Assembly: GCA_963709655.1 (NCBI GenBank)
Contig: CAVPXF010000004.1
Coordinates: forward strand, 372,001-436,000
Direction: 5' to 3'
DNA length: 64,000 nucleotides
Source of the DNA: Roseiarcus sp963709655
GTDB taxonomy: Bacteria; Pseudomonadota; Alphaproteobacteria; Rhizobiales; Beijerinckiaceae
Part shown: in pieces, positions 8,872-18,637 of the stretch
How the letters are laid out: every line of letters starts with the position of its first letter
Position numbering within the stretch: position 1 is the stretch's first letter
Notes under the pieces: model-generated
The model's input: only the letters and a program-made list of their open reading frames with translations
The model's database searches: none
What the model was told of the DNA's origin: nothing
Program-made: the position numbers and the translations under genes

Positions 8872-8880
8872 GCCATGAGC

Positions 8881-8907
8881 ACGTTGCGGATCGACGATCC
8901 GCAACGT
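8881..8907. repeat. 27-bp perfect palindrome downstream of the RfaH-like gene
   Basis: Two 13-base arms, ACGTTGCGGATCG and CGATCCGCAACGT, are perfect complements around one base, 10 bp after the stop. As RNA it would form a 12-bp stem with a 3-nt loop. No T-run follows, so it may be a rho-independent-like terminator without a tail or a dimer-bound operator. Confidence 0.7.
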
Positions 8908-9526
8908 CGCGACTGCCTCCTGCTTCTGAACGCTTTCGCCATCCTGCCGCTGACGGTTCTGGGCGCAGTCGGCGCGAGTCCCTGACATCGACCGTCAACT
9001 GCGGTTCAGCGCCGTCAAGCGTTGCGTCCACTTCCCGTTCCGGCGAGTCAGCCTCTTCTACCACCTCATCCCTAACGTGCCACAACAAGGCATGGGGCCG
9101 CTCGTGGAACGATGCAAGAACTCCAACGCCAAAATCCGACCTTCTCCGGGGCGTTCGGCGCAGCATGGATATGAAGGGATACTTTGAGGTTACACTCCGG
9201 GACCGTTCCGAGGATTATATCCTTTCGTTCAATCACACCTACGCCTATTGTTCGACGTTTGAAGTATAATTATCGTATAATTGGTGTATTTTCGTGACTC
9301 TGACACGCTTAGGCCACGGGTCGCAAGGTATCTGCAATTTCGAAGAGCGTGAAACGTTCGATGCGAATGAGTCAGAAGGTCATTCTCACCCGAGACATTT
9401 ATAACACATCGATTTAATCGATCGGTAAGCTGCGCGTGCGCCGGCGACCGAGGTCGCTGACGAAAGAAATTATCTCGATCGTCTCTGACCGGATGTGGTG
9501 GAATCTTTCCAAAACCGGAGACCTAT
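8908..9526. other. Intergenic leader before the WecG-type gene
   Basis: No supported gene in these 619 bp. The part around 9250-9300 is AT-rich (GTATAATTATCGTATAATTGG) and could supply -10 elements; I see no well-spaced -35 partner. Likely the promoter and leader of the exopolysaccharide operon on which the RfaH-like factor would act. Confidence 0.35.
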
Positions 9527-10426
9527 ATGACCAACTCGCAACTGAACTTCGTGCGGACGGTGGACTCCGAGTTGAACGGTGCGCTAACATCGTCTTACGG
9601 GCTCCGCGGGGCGGAGCGGCCAGGGACCGCGAACGGCGCACTCTCGGCCCAGCTGACCGCGAACGACAGAGTCAACATCCTCGGCGTCGGAGCGATGCCG
9701 CTCGACCTTGGCAAGGCGGTGGCAATGCTCGAGCAGTGGCGAGTCGAAGGTCGGCGCGAGTATGTCTGCCTCATCTCCGTGCACGGGTTGGTGATGGCGC
9801 AGCGTGAGCCGGCTGTCCGCAGCGCGCTCAATTGCTGCGGCTTGGCGGCCGAGGACGGGATGCCGTTGGTCTGGTGGTCGCGCCTCGCAGGCTTTTCGCA
9901 GGCGCGCCGCGTGTGCGGCTCCGACCTGCTCGACCAGGTGTGCGCTTACGGCGTGCCGCGCAAGTACCGCCATTACTTCTACGGTGCTAGCCCGCGCGTC
10001 TTGGAACTGCTGGTCGATCGTCTGCAGCGGCGCCATCCTGGCCTGGTCGTGGCCGGTTACAACTCGCCTCCGTTCCGGCCTTTAAGCAAGGCCGAAGACG
10101 CCGCGGATGTCGCCGCGATCAACGAAACCCGCCCGGATTTCGTCTGGGTCGGGCTCGGGATGCCCAAGCAGGAAAAATGGATGGTTGAGCACCTCGGCAA
10201 GATCGAGGCGACGGCGCTGATCGGAGTCGGCGCTGCGTTTGATTTCCATGCTGGCACGAAGCCACGCGCGCCGGTCTGGATGCAGCGCTCGGGGCTGGAA
10301 TGGCTGTTCCGGCTGCTGACTGAGCCGCGCCGACTCGCTCACCGCTACCTGATCGACAATGCGTTGTTTGTTGGCCATATGCTGCAGCAAGTTACGGGGC
10401 GGAAGACCTACGCAAGGGATTGGTAA
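9527..10426 (+). CDS. WecG/TagA/CpsF-family glycosyltransferase
   Basis: A 299-residue GT26 enzyme that would add a sugar (ManNAcA, ManNAc, glucose or similar) to an undecaprenyl-linked intermediate at the inner face of the membrane. Signature segments are VNILGVGAMPLDL, EDGMPLVWWSRLAG, HYFYGASPRVLELL, FVWVGLGMPKQEKWM and GVGAAFDFHAGTKPRAP, ending with WLFRLLTEPRRL. The ATG at 9527 follows GGAG with good spacing. The roughly 45-residue N-terminal extension before the conserved core is not part of the family. Donor and acceptor cannot be read from sequence. Confidence 0.93.
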   Translation: MTNSQLNFVRTVDSELNGALTSSYGLRGAERPGTANGALSAQLTANDRVNILGVGAMPLDLGKAVAMLEQWRVEGRREYVCLISVHGLVMAQREPAVRSALNCCGLAAEDGMPLVWWSRLAGFSQARRVCGSDLLDQVCAYGVPRKYRHYFYGASPRVLELLVDRLQRRHPGLVVAGYNSPPFRPLSKAEDAADVAAINETRPDFVWVGLGMPKQEKWMVEHLGKIEATALIGVGAAFDFHAGTKPRAPVWMQRSGLEWLFRLLTEPRRLAHRYLIDNALFVGHMLQQVTGRKTYARDW

Positions 10427-10558
10427 AGCGGCTGCTCGGCCCAGACCGGCTCAACCAGCCGGCATTTTCCGGAAAGCTATGCCCCTACGCCGCGTTGCGT
10501 CACGCGGAGGGTTGCGGCCAAAGGCCGGTTCGACGCCGCTGCTGTGCGCGAGACTGAT

Positions 10559-10723
10559 ATGGGCCAAAGAGACTTCGATATTGACCCTATAGACTTAGTG
10601 TCCCTGGAAACGAGGAAACTCTCCGGAAAAAGGAATTATGGCCGGGTGAAGTTCGACCTAAGTCTGATTCTGCTCGCGTTATTGACTGTTTGCACAGCTT
10701 ACGTCCTAGCGAAGCTTCCATGA
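10559..10723 (+). CDS. Small single-pass membrane protein (54 aa)
   Basis: A short frame from ATG 10559 encodes a charged N-terminal half (DIDPIDLVSLETRKLSGK) and one hydrophobic segment (DLSLILLALLTVCTAYVLAK) near the C-terminus. It sits between the WecG-type gene and the Wzc-like gene on the same strand. No family is recognised and the Shine-Dalgarno is weak, so it may be chance, but the transmembrane pattern and context make it plausible. Confidence 0.4.
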   Translation: MGQRDFDIDPIDLVSLETRKLSGKRNYGRVKFDLSLILLALLTVCTAYVLAKLP

Positions 10724-10887
10724 TACTGACACGGCAGCTGCCATGGACTCGCATGACCATCATCTAAGCCTAAGGCAAATTTTTGGTCGCGCTCGCAGTG
10801 CATCCGGAGGTCAAAGGGGTCGATAGGCACGAGCTCGGGCTCAAGGCTCTGGACTTATAACCAGAAGGGGCCTTAGTTGGAAGCACA

Positions 10888-11105
10888 GTGACTAAGTCGC
10901 GTTTTCGGCTTTGAGGTCGGCACGGGAGTGAGGACGAGGAGCGCTGCGCATTCCCTGTCTACGAGGGCGATCAGTCCGAAGGCCAGCGCGGCCTCCGCTC
11001 GCAAGACGAAAATGAGGCGGTATGCCGCCTGTGCGGGCTGCCTCGGCGTTCCCGAACCGTGGAGGGCGCGGATCAGCACGCCGAGGGCGAACCCGGCGAC
11101 ATAGA
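10888..11105 (-). mobile_element. IS1182-type transposase C-terminal remnant (copy A)
   Basis: This 218-bp piece aligns along its length with 14766-15000: both start GTGACnAAGTCGCGTT and encode on the minus strand the tail VAGFALGVLIRAL..GSGTPRQPAQAA of an IS1182-like transposase. Only the 3' end of the gene remains. It lies upstream of the wzc-like gene, and its sister copy lies just downstream of the epimerase gene. Confidence 0.65.
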
Positions 11106-11238
11106 TCTAGAGAGAGTTCTGGCTCGCTCTTTACCCCGCAGCGGACCACTCCAAGCCCCAATTTCCGCGCCGTCGAACTTCGTGTTAAGTGTGATACCCG
11201 GTTGATGGCGGACCGACCGACCGAGATTTCAGGTGACC

Positions 11239-13519
11239 ATGTTAGAGTCGAAGAATCAGGCAAACTTCCTTGCGTCCGAAATGTCGCCGTTAGCGACAGA
11301 CGAACCGTCAGCAGCGGAATTGTTTACCAATGCTCTTGGCATCGTCCGACGACAGATCTTTGTCGTCCTTTTTTTTGCCTCTGTTGGCGCGGCTTTGGGC
11401 GGGATTTTCTTCCTGAAAAACTCGCCAAAATTTACGGCAACGGCGACACTGTTGATCAACACTCGGAAAATCGAGATATTTCAGCAACCCGCAGTCGCCG
11501 ACGAAATGTCCATGCAGACTTCGGGCGCCGTGGAAAGCCAGGTGGAGTTACTGAGGTCGGATGACGTCGCCGTTCGAGTAATCAGAAAGCTTAATCTTTC
11601 GGGAGACCCAAGATTTATCCAAGGTAAAAGCTTTGTGGGACGGCTGTTATCCAGACTTTCGCCTTGGTCCCACTCCAAAACGCCCGCGCCGAGTCAGGAC
11701 GAACGTCAGAGCGCGGCTCTCAGGCTCTTTGATCAGAGCCTGACCGTACAACGACTTGGCGCAACCTACGCGATCCAGATCGCATTCCAGTCCGAATATC
11801 CGGATCTCGCTGCCGAAGTGGCGAATGCAGTTGCAGGCGCTTACATCGACCTGCAACGAGACTCGGAATATGATGCGGCTCGGCGAGCCAGCGATTGGCT
11901 TGAAGGGCGTATCCCGGAGTTGCGCCTCAAGAGCGAGGCTGCCCAGCAAGCAGTGGTCGAATACAAGCATGCCAACGACATCGTCGAAACAGGCGCCGGC
12001 CAGTTGATCGACGATCAGAGGTTGGTTGACATGAATGTCAGGTTGAATGCCGCGCGCGACGAAACGCTCAAAGCTAAGGCTAGGTACGACCAATTGGCTG
12101 CAACCAGCGGCGGCGGCTTTCCAAGCCCAGGTGCGAGCGGATCGGACGCTAACGGTGCTGGCTCTGATTTATTGAGCAAGCTGCGCATCCAATATTCTGA
12201 GCTTGTTTCCAAAGAGGTCGAATCCTCGGCGAAATGGGGGCCAAACAATCCCAGTATCGTTAGCCTTCGCAATCAGAAAGCTGAGTTACGTTCAGAGATA
12301 GCAGAGGAAAGTCGACGCCTCACAAAGATGAGCGAGAGTGACTACGAAGGAGCGCAATTGCGTGAGGCGACCCTGAAAAAGGAATTCGACGCTGCCGTGG
12401 CGAGGTCTCAGGAGGGCAAGAAGGCGCAAGTGAAATTACGGGAACTGGAAGGTTCCGCACGCGCATATCAAGACTTATACAATACATACATTAGTCGCTA
12501 CGATGCCGCCCTTCAACAAGCGGCGTCGCCGATCGCAGAAGCGAGCGTCATTACGCCAGCCACTCCGCTGATCAAAAGAGATTATAAGAAGACTACCCAG
12601 CTGGCTGCGCTTTTCCCACTCGCGGGGATGATGCTCGGGTTCGGCGTCAGCCTTCTGCGTGAGATGCTTAGCAGCCGCGTCTTCCTGACGAGCAAATCTG
12701 TTCAATCGCGGTTGCGCATCGCATGTGTCGGCCTCCTTCCAAAAGTTAAACATGGCAAGCGAATGAGAGCCTGGGCAAAGCGGCCGCAAAGCGCCGCTGA
12801 GTTGAGAAGCCTCGTGCGTGGGGACCGTGGAATCGGTTGGACCGTAGTCGATCAGCCGTTTTCACGGTTCTCTGAGGGCGTGCGCTCGATGAAATTGGCG
12901 ATCGATTTGGAGAACAAGTCGAGGTCGACTAGGGTCATTGGGGTCACTTCCGCGACTCCAGACGAGGGAAAATCGACTGTCGCGCTGGCGCTCGCCCAGC
13001 TGATTGCGAGCAATGGCGCTTCCGTCGTGCTTGTTGACTGTGACCTCAGAAACCCATCGCTGACGCGCTCCGTGGCTCCAAAAGCAGCGAGTGGAATTGT
13101 CGAACTCGTTTTTGGGAAGGCGTCGATTGAGCAAATTGTTTGGAAGGATCAGTCGACCCAAATGGCGTTCCTCCCGGCGATTGCCCACGCGGGGCCTCCT
13201 GATCCGCCTTCCGTTCTCTCCAGCGATGAATTGAGTTCGGGTCTTCGACGAGTTGCGGAAACGATACCAATTTGTTATTGTGGATCTTTCGCCTCTTGCA
13301 CCTGTCGTTGATGTTTGTGCGACAACTGAACTTGTCGACGCATACGTGCTTGTTATTGAATGGGGGCGGACACCCGCCGACGTCGTGCAGCGTGCTCTTC
13401 GTGCTGCGCCGCTTGTTTCCGAGTCGATCCTTGGCGCGGTTTTGAACAAGGCCGAGATCAAAGTGCTCACCACCTACGATCCTTACGTGACAAGTTATTA
13501 TTTCCGCAATGAGGACTGA
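11239..13519 (+). CDS. Wzc-like chain-length/BY-tyrosine kinase (one frameshift)
   Basis: Polysaccharide co-polymerase of the inner membrane. The N-terminal Wzz domain has a first membrane helix (QIFVVLFFASVGAALGGIFF), a long coiled region and a second membrane helix near residue 465 (QLAALFPLAGMMLGFGVSL). The cytoplasmic kinase has Walker A TPDEGKSTVALALA, Walker A' VVLVDCDLRNPS and Walker B VIVDLSPL. The tail ends TYDPYVTSYYF, a tyrosine cluster typical of autophosphorylated kinases. A single extra G in GGG near 13238 breaks the frame before Walker B; the last 88 codons continue in the next frame. Either a recent mutation or a sequence error. It would control polymer length with the Wzy at 23.6 kb. 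Confidence 0.88.
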
Positions 13520-13759
13520 CAATAGGTGGTTTGGGGACTACCGTCGTTAGCCTCGCCGAGAACGCGCAGCCTTTCGCCGAAAGCGATTGGTTCCTGGTCA
13601 CGAGATCGGGATGGCTCATAGAGGCACGCTTCGCGATGCAAGAACACATGGGGCGCCGATGCAACCCGATATGATGCGGCCGATTAAAACTGGCGCGAAG
13701 CGCCAGTCGTTGCTTTGTTTAGGGCGAACGTCGCGTTCGCGTTTCGGGGAGTAGCACAT

Positions 13760-14758
13760 ATGCGAACTGCTTTGGTATGCGGGGCAGGTGGCTTCATCGG
13801 AGGGCACTTAGTCAAGCGCTTAAAGGCGGAAGGCTTCTGGGTTCGTGGCGTGGATCTCAAGAGCCATGAGTTTTCAGTGAGTGAGGCCGACGACTTCCTG
13901 ATCGGAGACCTCCGCGATGCGTACTTCTGTCGCCATGCGGTCGACCGCCGGTTTGACGAGGTTTATCAGTTGGCGGCCGACATGGGGGGCGCCGGGTTCG
14001 TCTTCGTGGGTGAGAACGATGCCGACATTATGCACAATTCAGGTATGATCAATCTTAACCTGTTGGATGTTTGTTGCACGCGACTCGTCCCCAGGATTTT
14101 CTATTCGTCCTCGGCATGCATTTATCCGGCCTACAACCAGATGAACCCCGATTCGCCGAACTGCGAAGAGAGTTCAGCGTATCCCGCCGCTCCGGATAGC
14201 GAATACGGGTGGGAAAAGCTCTTCAGCGAGCGGCTCTACCTCGCTTACTCCCGCTGCCGAGGGATAGAGGTCAGAATCGCTCGCTACCACAACATATTCG
14301 GCCCCGAGGGGACTTGGACCGGTGGCCGAGAGAAGTCGCCCGCAGCACTATGCCGCAAAGTGGCTGAGGCCGCGAGCGGAGGGACAATCGATATTTGGGG
14401 CGATGGCAACCAGACCCGATCATTCTTGTATGTGTCGGAGTGTATCGAGGGCACAATCCAGCTGATGCGCTCGATGTTCGAGGGGCCGGTGAACATCGGC
14501 TCCGACGAGATGGTTACGATCAACCAGCTCGCTGATATGATAATGTCCATCGCCGGGAAGCGATTGGAGAAGCGACACATCACGGGGCCGCTCGGCGTGC
14601 GCGGCCGCAATTCCGACAATAGGCTAATACAAGAAAAGCTCGCCTGGAAGCCCTCCCAACCACTGTTGGTTGGCCTGGCGGCGACCTACGAGTGGATAGA
14701 GCGCCAGGTCATGTCGAATAGTGGCGCGATGACGCGGACAGTGGCGCCAGCTGCTTAA
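13760..14758 (+). CDS. GDP-mannose 3,5-epimerase-like NAD-dependent sugar epimerase
   Basis: A 332-residue extended SDR enzyme. It has the NAD motif CGAGGFIGGHLV, the catalytic stretch SSSACIYP, EYGWEKLFSERL with the YxxxK pair, and the segments RYHNIFGPEGTWTGGREKSP and GDGNQTRSF that are typical of GDP-mannose 3,5-epimerases making GDP-L-galactose/L-gulose. The start is ATG 13760, preceded by GGGGAG; an upstream frame of 15 codons is ignored. It presumably provides an activated sugar for the exopolysaccharide. Exact substrate should be treated as family-level inference. Confidence 0.88.
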   Translation: MRTALVCGAGGFIGGHLVKRLKAEGFWVRGVDLKSHEFSVSEADDFLIGDLRDAYFCRHAVDRRFDEVYQLAADMGGAGFVFVGENDADIMHNSGMINLNLLDVCCTRLVPRIFYSSSACIYPAYNQMNPDSPNCEESSAYPAAPDSEYGWEKLFSERLYLAYSRCRGIEVRIARYHNIFGPEGTWTGGREKSPAALCRKVAEAASGGTIDIWGDGNQTRSFLYVSECIEGTIQLMRSMFEGPVNIGSDEMVTINQLADMIMSIAGKRLEKRHITGPLGVRGRNSDNRLIQEKLAWKPSQPLLVGLAATYEWIERQVMSNSGAMTRTVAPAA

Positions 14759-14765
14759 CCGTCCG

Positions 14766-15310
14766 GTGACGAAGTCGCGTTCTCAGCTTGAGGGCGGCAC
14801 GGGAGCGAAGAGGACGACGAGCGCGGTTAGTTGGCCGTCGATGAGCGTGATCAGGCCGAATGCCAGGGAGGCGTCGGTTTGCAAGACGAAAATGAAAGCG
14901 GTGCGGGCCTCTGCTGCTTGCCTCGGCGCTCCCGAACCATAGAGGGCGCGGCGTCAGGACCCCGAGATTGAATCCGGCGACATGAATCAGGTAGCGCTTG
15001 TGAATGTTCTCGAGTCCGCACAGCCAACGGCGGCGCGTGACGCCGCGATCGAGGACATAGCGGAAGGAGCGTTCGACCAATTCGCCGCGTCTGCGCATGG
15101 TCTCGCGTCCGATCCCTGATTTCAGCCGCGCCCGGTTGGCGTAGACCGCTTTCCGGGCCGCGGTGTCGCAGCGTCTTGCCCTTGCGCTTGCGGTCGAAGC
15201 GCGCCATGTCCTCGGCGCTCGGCGTGTCGATCCCGCTCTCTTTCGCGATCTGCGTCAGCATCTCGTGATAGCTCTCACCGCTGTCGCGCCGCACGATCGT
15301 GCGCGAGGCC
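14766..15310 (-). mobile_element. IS1182-type transposase remnant (copy B, 3' part), frame-broken
   Basis: Minus-strand pieces of an IS1182-like transposase in several frames: TIVRRDSGESYHEMLTQIA, ESGIDTPSAEDMARFDRKRK, RRRGELVERSFRYVLDRG and GLENIHKRYLIHVAGFNLG. The coding sequence continues across the ISAs1 element into 16554-16690 (GVDGSTMEANAA), showing that ISAs1 inserted into this older element. Internal frameshifts and a large deletion in the middle make it inactive. Confidence 0.75.
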
Positions 15311-16553
15311 CAGGGCTGTGCAGTTCTCTATGCCTTGAGTGGTCTTGAGGTGGGGTCTGGGATTCCCGCGGGCGAAAATGTCTGAATCTATAGGCGACAA
15401 CCCGATTCGGAGGTTGTCCCATGCCGGCATCGCTGCTGGAGGTTTTGCGCACCATCCCAGACCGTCGTCGTGACGAAGGCAAGCGGTTCGATCTGGCCAC
15501 GGTGTTGCTGTACGCCATTCTCAGCATGGTCGCCGGGGCCAACTCCTACCGGCAAATGCATGAATTCATTCGTATTCATTTGCAGCGGCTGAACGAAGCG
15601 TTCGGCCTGCGGCTCCGCTGCTCGCCTTCCTACACCGGGTTGCGGTTGATCATTCAAGGCGTTGATCCGACCGCTTTGGAGGCCGCGTTTCGCCAGCACG
15701 CATTATCGATTTCGACGCCGCTTGCTTCGGACGGCCTGACTGCGATCGCGGTTGACGGCAAGACCCTTCGCGGCAGTTTCGACGCCTTCAGTGACCGCAA
15801 GGCGACGCACATGATGTCGGCGTTGCGGCAAGCCGATCAGATTGTGCTCGGCCATCTGATGGTCGACGAGAAGAGCAACGAGATTCCGGCCGCGCCGGAA
15901 CTGATCGAGGCGCTCGGCTTGAAGGGGTGTGTGTTCACGCTCGACGCCGAACACGCCCAAAAAAAACGTTCGAGCGCGTGATCGCCTCGGGCAATCATCT
16001 GCTCACTCAGGTCAAGGACAACCAACCAAGCCTGCGCCGTAAGCTTGAACTGGGAACCGCAGGACGAAAGCCAACCGGCTCGGACAAGAGCCAGACCGCG
16101 GGCCGCAACCGCTGGGAAACCCGCGAATTGACGGTGTTTCCGGCCAAGGCGTGGTTCCGCGGTTCGCCGTGGGACGGCCTCATCCAAACCGTGCTCCGCC
16201 TGGAGCGAACGGTCTGCAAGCGCGATCCCAAGACCGGACTTTGCAAGCAAACCGCCGAGACCGTCTTCTGGGTTTCCTCGGCTTCCAACCAGACGCCCCA
16301 GCGCTGGAACGAATGGATTCGCGCGCATTGGCGCATTGAGAATGGCAGTCACTACGTGCGCGACACCGCCTTTGCCGAGGACGCTTGCCGCATCCGAAAG
16401 AACCCCGATATCGTCGCGCGCCTACGATCCTTCGCATACAATCTGATCAGGGCCCCCGGATGCGACAACATCCAAAATGCCCGCTGGCGGGCCGCTCTCG
16501 ACATCAATCTCATGCTCGAAATGCCCTCTTTAGCGTAGAACTAAACGGCCCTG
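15311..16553 (+). mobile_element. Complete ISAs1-family insertion sequence (1243 bp)
   Basis: Terminal inverted repeats are visible: left CAGGGCTGTGCAGTTCT, right (complement) CAGGGCCGTTTAGTTCT. Flanks GCGCGAGGCC (15301-15310) and GCGCAGGCC (16554-16562) are a near-identical target duplication of 9-10 bp, and the interrupted IS1182 reading frame resumes across it. The element carries one transposase gene broken at an A8 tract. Confidence 0.85.
15421..16538 (+). CDS. ISAs1-family transposase, frame change at an A8 tract
   Basis: The first 187-codon frame begins LLEVLRTIPDRRRDEGKRFD and includes AVDGKTLRGSF and FTLDAEHAQKK; the second frame continues TFERVIASGNHLLTQVKDNQ to HWRIENGSHYVRDTAFAED near the C-terminus. 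Together they give the usual ISAs1 protein of about 370 residues with its DDE-type residues. The switch happens at eight consecutive A at 15959-15966 and needs a -1 shift. This may be one lost A, or ribosomal/transcriptional slippage producing the full protein; ISAs1 elements usually have a single frame. Confidence 0.85.
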
Positions 16554-16690
16554 GCGCAGGCCGCATTGGCCTCCATCGTCGAACCGTCGACGCCAATCTG
16601 CCCGCGCTTCGTTCACGACGCGCTCTTGTGCCCGTTCGGTCATCCGATCCATCTCACACGACACGTAGTTCCATCCCACTCAGGTAAGGC
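16554..16690 (-). mobile_element. IS1182-type remnant, 5' side of the ISAs1 insertion
   Basis: On the minus strand it reads RERVVNEARAD then, after a small shift, GQIGVDGSTMEANAA, which joins to SRTIVRRDSGE on the other side of ISAs1. The start of the transposase gene is missing. Confidence 0.6.
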
Positions 16691-16711
16691 AGAAACTTGA
16701 TTCGCTTAGGA

Positions 16712-18027
16712 ATGAGTGAGGTTGCCTTGAAACCGGGTTGCGCGGTTCAGGAAGCGTCGGTCGCTAATGAGATTAGATCCAGCGCGGAGCTATGCCGCGC
16801 AGCGCTTGCAACCGATCCCCTCGCCTCGGTCGGCCAACTAAGCCTAGCCCCGCAAAGCCCGCAAGCCTGCTTTGACCTTGTCCTTGGCATTCCTTACGAC
16901 GCGCGGTGTATGGAGGTCGTGCGGCGCCTAAAGCGGGACGCCGCTGAACGCGGACACAGTGCTCCCTTTGCGGTTGAGCGCTTCCTGGCGTTGCAGACAT
17001 ATCTTGTGGCCTTGCCGCTGCTGCAGCAGATGCCTGTGCCGGACAGCATCAAGCGGCAGTTCTGCATCACCTGCCGAGATATTGCATCGACACCGCAGCA
17101 GCCGGACCAGCGGCTGGCGCTGGAGAGCCACGAGTTCCCCGAACTCGCCCAAATCGCGACTCTCCGCCGAATTCCATGCAGGCCAATGCAGCTTCGATGT
17201 CATCCGCCGCATGCCGTTTGCATGGCTGCTGAAAGCGCATCCTTTCGACCTGTCCGGCTTCATAGGGACGCTCTGCTTCGGCATGCGTGGCGTTGGGCCG
17301 ATGGTGGAGCCGCATATCAATTGGTGGCGGGCCAACCAGATGCTCCTCACGAAGCGCGAACACGAGCGCTCGATTTGGCGGATCGCACAGTTCGTTGAGG
17401 AGCGGCCCGAGATCAAGGGACTGGTCAGCTCCTCATGGCTGTACGGGGTTGAAACGGGGGATCAGTCCCCGCATCTGGCTTGGTTGCGCGAGTTCTACGC
17501 GGCCGAGAATGCGCGAATTATAGACGCGGGGCCAGTCGTTGACGCAGAGGAAAGGGGCTTCCTTGTCGGCAACGAGCTGCGGCGGAAGCAATACGTCAGC
17601 GGCGTCTTTCGCCCACGCGAGACAATCGTACTGTGGTCTCGTGCGGACATGCTGGCCTGGGCGCGCCGCCACCCCGAACTCGCCGACGGAGCCGCCAAGC
17701 GCGCCGCTCCACCGGCGCCCAAGACGATTACCAGAGCGCCTGCTCGGCCCCCGGCCCGCCGCTGGCAGAGCGGCAGATGGACGCTGATCGACGGCCGGCG
17801 CCTGCTGTTCTATCGGCCGCGGCTCTATATCGCGCGGAGTCCTGCTGCTGCCGGCGCTACTCGGCGCGGGCATTGCAGGAGCGATGTGGTCGCCGGCCGC
17901 GATGCCGCTGGCGTTTGTCGGGCTTGTCGCCTGCCTTTGGGTGTTTCAGTACTTCTTTCTCCAGGGAGCCAAGCTATCGTCACGAAAAGCTTTGCGGCAA
18001 ATTGCCCAAGCGGCGGAGAGGTCTTGA
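16712..18027 (+). pseudogene. Exopolysaccharide-locus conserved hypothetical protein, two frameshifts
   Basis: The reading frame changes near 17160 and again near 17850. Joined, it encodes roughly 435 residues: an acidic/helical N-terminus (EVVRRLKRDAAERGHSAPF), a conserved-looking core (FDVIRRMPFAWLLKAHPF, KREHERSIWRIAQFVEE, LVSSSWLYGVETGDQSPHL, FRPRETIVLWSRADMLAW) and a C-terminal membrane segment (MPLAFVGLVACLWVFQYFF). I recall similar proteins in exopolysaccharide loci of related bacteria but know of no function. The core wording suggests a cytoplasmic, possibly membrane-tethered enzyme. Start is uncertain (ATG 16712 or TTG 16697). Confidence 0.6.
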
Positions 18028-18106
18028 TAATGTTGACGGTTTTGTCGTCACTGCCGCCGCCGCGGGGAGGCCGGAGCAATTCATCTCACGATCTCGGCGG
18101 GAATCA

Positions 18107-18373
18107 TCAGCACCAGCCCCGCGCAATTGCGTAAATGACCCAGTCATCATAGCCAGTGGGGAAATAATCAAGCGACGCCCCGAGTTGTTTGTGGCGCCGT
18201 ATGAGCTGCACGGAGGCCACGGCCGCTCGCACGTACCGGATGCCCCAAAGGCGCAGCGGCCATGGAGCCGGCGGCGGCAGCTCCCAGCCCTGGCTTCGAC
18301 CGACCTCCCGCCACTCTTCGTCCCACCGCTCGTGCTTGCTCACAATCTCTCCGTGTGGACGGTGTGAGAACAT
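18107..18373 (-). CDS. Small conserved hypothetical protein (88 aa)
   Basis: Encoded opposite to its neighbours and convergent with the preceding gene. It contains HERWDEEWREVGRSQGWELP, PAPWPLRLWGIRYVRAAVAS and a terminal YDDWVIYAIARG, a pattern I recognise from small uncharacterised proteins in Bradyrhizobium-type genomes. Tryptophan-rich, no signal peptide. Start is the ATG at 18373; an internal GTG before SKHERW is possible. Function unknown. Confidence 0.55.
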   Translation of the reverse strand: MFSHRPHGEIVSKHERWDEEWREVGRSQGWELPPPAPWPLRLWGIRYVRAAVASVQLIRRHKQLGASLDYFPTGYDDWVIYAIARGWC

Positions 18374-18637
18374 TGTGGATCACGCGGATCGGGGCAGCAA
18401 ACAAGAATGCGGCAAGCTTCGCAAGACAAAGTGGCGGCGACTGCCAAGGCCGCTGACTTTGGGGCGAAGCGCGCCCCGTCCATGTCCGGGCCCATTTTGA
18501 GCCTTTTCAAGGGCTTGGAGAGACTTTTCCGGGCGAGCCATCCGGCCGGAGGGGTCGCGACGGGTAGCGGCTTGGCAGTTGCAAGAGGCGGCCACGGGGT
18601 CGCTTTTTCTCTTCGCCGCTCGCATAGGGTTATACAT

